From contig JAJDXD010000047.1 in NCBI GenBank assembly GCA_022823405.1, positions 1 through 50,778 of the forward strand: DNA of 50,778 nucleotides, given 5' to 3'. The notes under the pieces are model-generated. The model saw only the letters and a program-made list of their open reading frames with translations, made no database searches and was not told where the DNA came from. A program made the translations under genes and the position numbers. Below are positions 45,077 through 50,778 of this stretch, piece after piece (position 1 is the first letter of the stretch; the number at the start of each line of letters is the position of its first letter). The stretch is from Gammaproteobacteria bacterium (GTDB lineage: Bacteria; Pseudomonadota; Gammaproteobacteria; Arenicellales; JAJDZL01).

Positions 45077-46163
45077 ATTGTGCTCCCATTACCAGTCCTA
45101 TCCCTGCCAGAACCGTGACCATAGAGGTTCCACCGTAGCTAATTAGCGGGAGTGGCAACCCCACAACTGGTAGAATTCCAGCTACCATCCCGACATTAAC
45201 GAATAAATGTACAAAAGTCATAATTGCAACACTGCACACTACGATCCTTGCAAAATCATAGTCACATCGATAAGCAATCATCAAGCAACGCGCAATTAAC
45301 AATGAATATATAAGTATCAGAATCATACCTCCTACAAAACCAAATTCCTCTGCGAAAACTGAAAACACGAAATCAGTATTTCGCTCCGGCAAAAAGTCAA
45401 GCTGCGATTGACTGCCTTGAAGCCAGCCTTTTCCAGAAATTCCTCCAGAACCAATAGCAATCATTGATTGAATGGAGTGGTATCCCCGTCCAAGGGGGTC
45501 ACTCCAAGGATCGAATAAAGTCAATACACGAGTTTTTTGATAATCCTGGAGCAATGGCCAAACTAATGGGATTAGAGCCAACACCGAAAAACTCGATATT
45601 CCTACCCATCGCCAAGAGAGTCCGCCAAAGAAAATTGCAGCGGCGCCAACTGCGATGATCAACAAAGCTGTTCCGAGATCCGGTTGAAGATAAACAAGGA
45701 TTGCAGGTACCAACACCAATACACCACTGACTAAAAAGGCAGTTTTTCGATAAATCTTGAAAAAGGTTGTAGTCAATACGTAGGCAACCATCATAGGAAT
45801 CGCCAACTTAAGCAGTTCCGACGGCTGAAATCGAAAAACTCCCAAGTCCAGCCATCTTTGTGCGCCGCGACCGGTAAAGCCGATTGCTAATACCAATATT
45901 ACCAAGCCAACTGCCACTAGGTAGATCGGTGGACTGAAACGCCTCAAAACTTCTATTGGAACTGTGGACAAAGCCAACATGATTGCAACTGCAACCACAA
46001 TTCGCACGGCTTGACGAATCAATTGGTCCAAATCCTCACCCCCCGCACTGAACTGAACCGCTAACCCAAGCAAACAAAGCAACAGGGTAAGCAAGAACAA
46101 GGGGATGTCAAGACGAACGGGAAATCCGTTTAGTCTTCGAATACTAGTGGTCAGTGACAATTG
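45057..46163 (-). CDS. rodA: Peptidoglycan glycosyltransferase RodA (SEDS)
   Basis: A polytopic SEDS protein of about 368 residues with some ten membrane segments. GRGAQRWLDLGVFRFQPSELLKLAIP carries the conserved SEDS loop, QPDLGTALLI is invariant, and GSGGISGKGWLQGSQSQLDFLPE and LPLPLISYGGTSMVTVL are diagnostic. It polymerises lipid II with PBP2 during elongation. The TTG at 46163 is preferred because AAGGG lies 8 nt upstream; the frame is open to a further TTG at 46220, deep inside mrdA. It overlaps the mrdA end by about 20 nt and mltB by 20 nt. Confidence 0.94.
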   Translation of the reverse strand, partial: QLSLTTSIRRLNGFPVRLDIPLFLLTLLLCLLGLAVQFSAGGEDLDQLIRQAVRIVVAVAIMLALSTVPIEVLRRFSPPIYLVAVGLVILVLAIGFTGRGAQRWLDLGVFRFQPSELLKLAIPMMVAYVLTTTFFKIYRKTAFLVSGVLVLVPAILVYLQPDLGTALLIIAVGAAAIFFGGLSWRWVGISSFSVLALIPLVWPLLQDYQKTRVLTLFDPWSDPLGRGYHSIQSMIAIGSGGISGKGWLQGSQSQLDFLPERNTDFVFSVFAEEFGFVGGMILILIYSLLIARCLMIAYRCDYDFARIVVCSVAIMTFVHLFVNVGMVAGILPVVGLPLPLISYGGTSMVTVLAGIGLVMGAQYAKRTA

Positions 46164-48036
46164 CAAACGAATCACCCTTAGTATTTGCTGTTTCCGACTC
46201 AGACAGCAAATAATGATCAATTACGGCTCGGGCGATCGGTGCAATAGCAGATCCCGAAGCACCGTTCTCAACTATGACTGCCACTACAATTTTGGGATTG
46301 TCAGCCGGAGCAAAGGCAGTAAAAATTCCGTGTGGATGTAATTTTTTATCGGTTACTTTCAAGTCCATCCGGTCTGCATCCTTTTTCCTTGAAACGATCT
46401 GAACCGTACCGGTTTTACCCGCCATCCTATATTCCATCCCTTCGCTTATTCTGCGAGCAGTGCCACGGTTGCCGTGAACAACTTTTTCCATAGCTTTGAT
46501 GATCGGACCGTAAAATCGTTCATTGACATCAATGACTTCAATCAATTCGGGTTCATGCAGATACTGTTGTCCTTGTACGTCCACTGTCTTGTGTATCAAT
46601 TGAGGTCTTAATTTGACACCTCTATTGGCTATGATGGTAGTTGCATGTGCCAATTGCAGCATATTGACAAGAGTTGCTCCCTGGCCGATTCCAGTAATCA
46701 ATGTCTCACCTTCATACCAAGGTTCTCCTTTTGTCCACTGTTTCCATTCTTTTGAGGGGAGAATCCCTGCAGTTTCGTAACTTAACTCGACTCCGGTTAC
46801 ACTTCCGAATCCAAACTTAGATAACTGGTAGTACATCTCATCGATACCAAGACGATGTGCAAGTTCGTAGAAGTACACGTCACACGATTCAGCGATAGCA
46901 TCAAACAGATCAATGTATCCGTGACCACCAGTTTTCCAGCAGCGAAATTGACGGGAATAGTCAGGCAATTGATACCAACCAGGACAATGAAATTTTCGGT
47001 TTCCTATGCCTGTTTCAAAGGCAGAAAATGCAAGAAATGGTTTTATTGTTGAACCTGGTGGATACTGCCCCTGTACCGCACGATTCAATAAAGGTTTATC
47101 TTCTGAAGTTAAGAGAACCTTACGCTCATCTTGCTCCCAACCAATTCCAAAAACATTGGCATCGAATGAGGGCTTACTTACCATTGCAAGAATTCGGCCG
47201 GTAGATGGCTCAATTGCGACCAGCCCACCGACTTCATCACCTAGAGCATCATATGCAAACTTCTGTAGATCAATATCAATGGTCAAGTAGATGTCACTAC
47301 CGGCAGTTGGCATGGCTCGAGACAGTACTCTGATTTTCCTTCCATGAGCATTGGTTTCAACCTGGTTATGACCCGGAAATCCTACCAGAATGTCTTCAGA
47401 CTCCATTTCCATACCTAGCTTGCCAACATGCTGTAACCCCCTGTAGCGCACTGGGTCCACTTTCTGTAGGTCCTGCTTATCAATCTGGCCCAATGTGCCG
47501 ACCACATGCGATGTATAGAGAGACGACGAGTACACCCTATGCAAGTCAGTTACAATGGAAACACCCGGCATACTGTAGCGGTCAACTGCTACTCTTGCTA
47601 CCTCTTCAGGTGACAGAAAGTCCTTGAGGACAATCTCAGTATGTTTGTTGCTAACTCCGAGTTTGCGTTTAAACTTACTGATGTCATCATCACTCACCGG
47701 AACAATTTTTCCTATTTTTTCTAGAAGAGATTCCAGATCATCGACGTATCTGGGTGTGATCGCCAATCTGTAGACGGTTTCATTTCCCGCCAGTAGTGTG
47801 CCGTTTCGATCATAAATTTGACCGCGTACCGGCGGCACTGGCACAACTTGTACTTGGTTATCTTTCGATAGTGCTGCAAAATCCTGATGCGAGACAATTT
47901 GCAGATAAGCCAGACGGCCGATCAGTATGAATATCAATCCAATGAGGAAGACTGCGGCAATAATTACCCGATTTTGCATCAAACGCACGCGTTCAATTGG
48001 CACCTGGTAATTTTCAGAACTACTTAATCGGAACAT
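46144..48036 (-). CDS. mrdA: Penicillin-binding protein 2 (elongasome transpeptidase)
   Basis: A 630-residue class B PBP. One membrane anchor lies at about 22-44. The pedestal domain begins VRGQIYDRNGTLLAGN. The transpeptidase has PPGSTIKPF (Ser329, Lys332), SCD (384-386) as the second motif, and AGKTGTVQIV (Lys541). The Cys-containing insert CPGWYQLP...FRCWKTGGHG is typical of Gram-negative PBP2. It crosslinks side-wall peptidoglycan with RodA under MreBCD control. The ATG lies inside the mreD end (17-nt overlap). Confidence 0.96.
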   Translation of the reverse strand: MFRLSSSENYQVPIERVRLMQNRVIIAAVFLIGLIFILIGRLAYLQIVSHQDFAALSKDNQVQVVPVPPVRGQIYDRNGTLLAGNETVYRLAITPRYVDDLESLLEKIGKIVPVSDDDISKFKRKLGVSNKHTEIVLKDFLSPEEVARVAVDRYSMPGVSIVTDLHRVYSSSLYTSHVVGTLGQIDKQDLQKVDPVRYRGLQHVGKLGMEMESEDILVGFPGHNQVETNAHGRKIRVLSRAMPTAGSDIYLTIDIDLQKFAYDALGDEVGGLVAIEPSTGRILAMVSKPSFDANVFGIGWEQDERKVLLTSEDKPLLNRAVQGQYPPGSTIKPFLAFSAFETGIGNRKFHCPGWYQLPDYSRQFRCWKTGGHGYIDLFDAIAESCDVYFYELAHRLGIDEMYYQLSKFGFGSVTGVELSYETAGILPSKEWKQWTKGEPWYEGETLITGIGQGATLVNMLQLAHATTIIANRGVKLRPQLIHKTVDVQGQQYLHEPELIEVIDVNERFYGPIIKAMEKVVHGNRGTARRISEGMEYRMAGKTGTVQIVSRKKDADRMDLKVTDKKLHPHGIFTAFAPADNPKIVVAVIVENGASGSAIAPIARAVIDHYLLSESETANTKGDSFAIVTDH

Positions 48037-48529
48037 TCCTGATTGGTTTGACAGTTGTGTTTACAAAAGCAATGATCATCCAAAGTACGGCACCGACTAT
48101 CGGGGAAATCCATAGTGCTAGACTGACAGTTCCATTTTCTGTATATAGACTGACCAGACTAATCACCGTCGATTGACACAATAAAATCGAAAGTACTATT
48201 AGCGTGGATATCAAGGTCGAACTTCCGCTTGCAAATCGATTCAGTCGAATGGCACAATAGGCTACAACCACCTTTGCAAGTGCATGCTGACCCAAGAATC
48301 CAAATGTCAGCGCGTCTACAAGAAGCCCTACAACAAATGCTGTAAATACTCCGGTTTTTCCCGAGTCATGCCAGCATAGATAAATCAACAATAACGCGAC
48401 AAAATCCGGACGAAAGAGCAGAACAAAGTCGGGTACAGGAACTATTAGGAGAACCATTGCTAACGCGAAAAAGGCGAAATTTCTCGCGCTACTAAATCCT
48501 CTCCTATTGCTGGAGGTCGAGATTCTCAT
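48020..48529 (-). CDS. mreD: Rod shape-determining protein MreD
   Basis: A 169-residue membrane protein with about five to six segments. PVPDFVLLFRPDFVALLLIYLC and GVFTAFVVGLLVDALTFGFLGQHALAKVV match the MreD pattern. It links MreC to the PBP2-RodA machine. Its start overlaps the mreC end by 26 nt and its end overlaps mrdA. Confidence 0.93.
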   Translation of the reverse strand: MRISTSSNRRGFSSARNFAFFALAMVLLIVPVPDFVLLFRPDFVALLLIYLCWHDSGKTGVFTAFVVGLLVDALTFGFLGQHALAKVVVAYCAIRLNRFASGSSTLISTLIVLSILLCQSTVISLVSLYTENGTVSLALWISPIVGAVLWMIIAFVNTTVKPIRNVPIK

Positions 48530-49364
48530 TCAAAGTCAGGGTAGAAATAGAATCAAGCGATTCCCTGTCATTATTCCAGACCATCAAAACTTCGAAATCC
48601 GGATCAATTGTTGCCAGTGGCGCAGCGATAATCTCTGCAAAGGATGCGTTAGGGTCTCCTTCTACGCGGGTGATTTCGGCAACTGGATGACCAGCCGGAA
48701 ATCGATTACCAAGCCCAGATGTGATCAAGATATCACCTACCTCAACATCTTGATTCAACCGTAATCCTGAAATAAGCAGTTGATTGTGGAGACCCAGACC
48801 ATGAGCGATTGCCAGCAAGCCGTTTCTCTGAAGTCGGACCGGTACTGAGTGACTAGAATCGGTAATGAGGGTAACTGCACTATCAGTTCGGGTAATTTCG
48901 GTTACTTGGCCGATAAGTCCGCGAGAATCCAGGACGGGTTGGCCGACAAAAACCTGTTGCTGTGCACCACGATCAAGAACTATTTTGTGAGACATTGGCA
49001 TCATCTGCACTGATACCAAATTTGCTGTTAAGACAGGATATTCAATCTGCTCTCTCACCTCTAGCAAATCTGCCAGCCATTGGCTTCTAAGCTCTTGATA
49101 TTCCAGTTCATTTACTCGATCTCTGAGTTCAGCATTCTCTTGAGCAATCTTTGAAATCCGTTGACGCAGTATTTCTCGGTCAACAAAGTGGCGCTGAACA
49201 ACTTTGTTTACTGCAACCGGAACTTGTGAAACTTCAACAATGGGTCTGACCGTAAGATAAAGTACTTCCCGAACATTGTGAAGCATGTCGGAATTAGATT
49301 CTATTCCGATAAATGCGACAGCCAGTATCGCAACTAGAGCAGACCGCAGTTCAAGCTTTTGCAT
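48504..49364 (-). CDS. mreC: Rod shape-determining protein MreC
   Basis: A 286-residue bitopic protein: a short cytoplasmic start, a membrane segment (about 8-22), a coiled coil (about 62-95, with REILRQRISKIAQENAEL) and a periplasmic beta domain (about 110-270) with VLDRGAQQQVFVGQPVLDSR and LITSGLGNRFPAGHPVAEI, standard for MreC. It activates PBP2. It follows mreB by 64 nt and overlaps mreD. Confidence 0.94.
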   Translation of the reverse strand: MQKLELRSALVAILAVAFIGIESNSDMLHNVREVLYLTVRPIVEVSQVPVAVNKVVQRHFVDREILRQRISKIAQENAELRDRVNELEYQELRSQWLADLLEVREQIEYPVLTANLVSVQMMPMSHKIVLDRGAQQQVFVGQPVLDSRGLIGQVTEITRTDSAVTLITDSSHSVPVRLQRNGLLAIAHGLGLHNQLLISGLRLNQDVEVGDILITSGLGNRFPAGHPVAEITRVEGDPNASFAEIIAAPLATIDPDFEVLMVWNNDRESLDSISTLTLNENLDLQQ

Positions 49365-49428
49365 TCTGATAATGCTGATTGCAGCCGTTGAGGTGTAAGT
49401 ATTTGATTAAATTACCCTGATTATATTA

Positions 49429-50481
49429 CTAGTTCGCAACAACTTTTTGTAGGAGTTCGGTTTGCTCCAAAGCTCTGCCGCAGCCGCGCGCAACACAAGT
49501 GAGCGGGTCTTCCGCAATAATTGTGGGAATTTTCAGCGCTTCACTGAATCGTTTGTCGATATCTCGTAGCAAAGCACCTCCACCAGCCAGAATGATTCCT
49601 CTCTCGAGAATATCAACCGTCAATTCCGGTGGAGACCTTTCAAGGGTAATTCGCACCCCGTCGATGATCTCATTCAAAGAGTCCTCCAGAGCATCATAAA
49701 TTTGAGCACTGTCCAAGACATACTTCTGCATGTTACCCTGTAGGTCTCGACCTCGAATTTCCTGGAGTAGCTTTGGTGAGTTTTTCCAAGCCGTTCCGAT
49801 TTGCTTTTTGATTTTTTCTGCTGTCGGCACTCCAATCTGCAAGTTAAATTTCCGTGAAATGTAGTCAGCTATCCTTTGGTCAAATGTGTCCCCGGCAAAG
49901 CGTAGAGTGCTCTTTACCACCAAACCACCCAGTGAAATGATTCCGATTTCAGTGGTGCCGCCGCCAATATCAACGACCATGGTTCCGACGGGCTCTGCAA
50001 CGGGAAGGTTCATACCAATTGCCACTGCCATCGGCTCTTCCAAGAGATACACCGCTTTTGCACCGGCTGCCAGACAGGTTTCACGAATTGCGCGCTGTTC
50101 AACCTGTGTGGACTCGCATGGAACACTGACGATGATTCGCGGCCGGGTATAGAATCTTCTCGACTGTACACTTCTGATGAAGTGTTTGAGCATGATTTCG
50201 GTATAGGTAAAGTCGGCGATAACTCCATCTCTCAATGGACGGATCGCTTCAATGTGAGCTGGCGTACGCCCAAGCATTTGTTTGGCTTCATTGCCGACAG
50301 CGACAATTGCGTCGGCCGGATGAAGATTGCGTTGCTGGTCGTAGCGATTGGGCACGTAAACTGCTACGACGGAGGGTTCATTGAGAATGATAGCACCCTC
50401 AGTGCGTTCAAAGATTAGCGTATTGGCAGTACCCAGATCAATTGCAAGATCTTGCGAAAAAAAATTTAGAAAGGGTAACAC
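49429..50481 (-). CDS. mreB: Rod shape-determining actin homologue MreB
   Basis: A bacterial actin of 350 residues from the GTG at 50481, or 353 from a TTG at 50490. The GTG gives VLPFLNFFSQDLAIDLG, close in length to known MreB N-termini; neither start has a strong ribosome-binding site. ATP-site motifs DLGTANTLI, VVDIGGGTTEIGI and LAGGGALLRDIDKRF are present. The N-terminal stretch is hydrophobic, fitting membrane binding. It organises side-wall growth through MreCD, PBP2 and RodA, encoded next in line. It heads the eight-gene run ending at lipB. Confidence 0.96.
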   Translation of the reverse strand: MLPFLNFFSQDLAIDLGTANTLIFERTEGAIILNEPSVVAVYVPNRYDQQRNLHPADAIVAVGNEAKQMLGRTPAHIEAIRPLRDGVIADFTYTEIMLKHFIRSVQSRRFYTRPRIIVSVPCESTQVEQRAIRETCLAAGAKAVYLLEEPMAVAIGMNLPVAEPVGTMVVDIGGGTTEIGIISLGGLVVKSTLRFAGDTFDQRIADYISRKFNLQIGVPTAEKIKKQIGTAWKNSPKLLQEIRGRDLQGNMQKYVLDSAQIYDALEDSLNEIIDGVRITLERSPPELTVDILERGIILAGGGALLRDIDKRFSEALKIPTIIAEDPLTCVARGCGRALEQTELLQKVVAN

Positions 50482-50778
50482 GAATCCCAACTCATCATTG
50501 AATCGAATTTTTAGCTACGACGAACACGGTCATGAACTCCTGATTCACGTAGACTAACTACAGACTCCCGCCAAAGCAGCCTGAGCCGGTACCACCTGAG
50601 TGGTTTGGCAGATAGTGTTTCTTGCATTGAGTGTTCTGCCCAATTTGAGGTTAGTCAGAATCAAACTACTAGGAGAGTAATTATAAGGTGAGTTGAGTAG
50701 GGAATATTTTCCGTGGAAACTCAGAATTCAAATGGCATAGGTATTTGGCTGTTCGCAATTTGCTGCTTGAATGCCTGA
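50482..50778. promoter_or_regulatory. Upstream region of mreB to the window edge
   Basis: It should hold the mreB promoter. On the minus strand a perfect TATAAT lies at 50685-50680 without a good -35, and CCAC-CTGA-GTGG forms a small hairpin near 50597-50608. On the plus strand a 21-codon GTG frame (50713-50778, ending QNSNGIGIWLFAICCLNA) stops exactly at the window end; it is too short to judge and may be chance. Confidence 0.35.

Noticed and set aside
1..50778. CRISPR arrays, toxin-antitoxin pairs, retrons or other defence systems
   Set aside because: No regularly spaced repeats, no reverse transcriptase, nuclease or paired small toxin/antitoxin genes were seen; all large frames are accounted for by recognised families.

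Overview
The window looks like a chromosomal segment of a Gram-negative gammaproteobacterium with moderate to low GC (roughly 42-45% by eye). The evidence is the set of families and their order: LptD-SurA, the Hda/PurM/PurN neighbourhood, ClpS-ClpA, Mpl, AmgK-MurU, UbiK, RlmE-FtsH-GlmM, a RelA-type long RSH protein, RhdA-type rhodanese and the MreBCD/PBP2/RodA/MltB/RlpA/LipB cluster. No rRNA, tRNA or CRISPR array was recognised. The genus cannot be named from this sequence. Non-ATG starts are frequent (ftsH, relA, dinB, clpA, TPR gene and lipB on TTG; ppx, ggt, glmM, TANGO2-like, ubiK and probably mreB on GTG).

Layout. 1-377: mobile-element debris, with an end resembling an IS21-type element (and a perfect 34-nt palindrome) abutting a tyrosine recombinase gene broken just after its first catalytic arginine. 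378-1032: no gene. 1033-3077: sixA-ppx (phosphohistidine and polyphosphate phosphatases). 3074-7037: ggt, divergent from an S33 alpha/beta hydrolase and a zinc alcohol dehydrogenase. 7047-11310 (minus): rlmE, ftsH, glmM. 11366-12702: a small cupin with a possible leader peptide, a terminator, and a TANGO2/NRDE protein. 12704-14854 (minus): relA. 14855-15397: a very AT-rich divergent spacer with a perfect DnaA box, a palindrome and a good sigma70-type promoter. 15398-21414: rhdA, dinB, a four-repeat DUF349 protein and class I fumarase; rnd faces back across the fumarase 3' end. 22911-25493: a membrane protein of unknown function, mpl and a DsbA-like thiol oxidoreductase with overlapping reading frames. 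Then a Rid-family protein (minus), clpS-clpA, a DUF3108 protein/purN/purM (minus), and a CDP-alcohol phosphatidyltransferase with hda (plus). 33273-36138 (minus): a TPR protein, a 75-residue membrane protein and a sodium:solute symporter, with a strong terminator between the last two. 36579-40351 (minus): lptD-surA-ubiK. 40760-42482: amgK-murU. 42594-50481 (minus): mreB-mreC-mreD-mrdA-rodA-mltB-rlpA-lipB in one direction.

How the genes fit together. The dominant theme is the cell envelope. The last third carries the whole lateral-wall elongation machine (MreBCD, PBP2, RodA) with the lytic enzymes MltB and RlpA, plus the outer-membrane LPS translocon LptD and its chaperone SurA. GlmM makes glucosamine-1-phosphate for UDP-GlcNAc, while Mpl (murein peptide reuse) and AmgK-MurU (MurNAc reuse) are two separate peptidoglycan salvage routes. 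A second theme is protein quality control and stress: FtsH, ClpS-ClpA, RelA, polyphosphate metabolism, DinB, Hda.

The region is mostly core housekeeping. I did not find a convincing new defence or mobile system. The most interesting leads are the left-edge element/recombinase junction, an inverted pair of 12-mers flanking the probable symporter promoter with a related site near ggt, the AT-rich DnaA-box spacer at 14.9-15.4 kb, the leader-peptide arrangement in front of the cupin, and several uncharacterised proteins (the membrane protein before mpl, the DUF349 protein, the TPR and 75-residue proteins behind the symporter).
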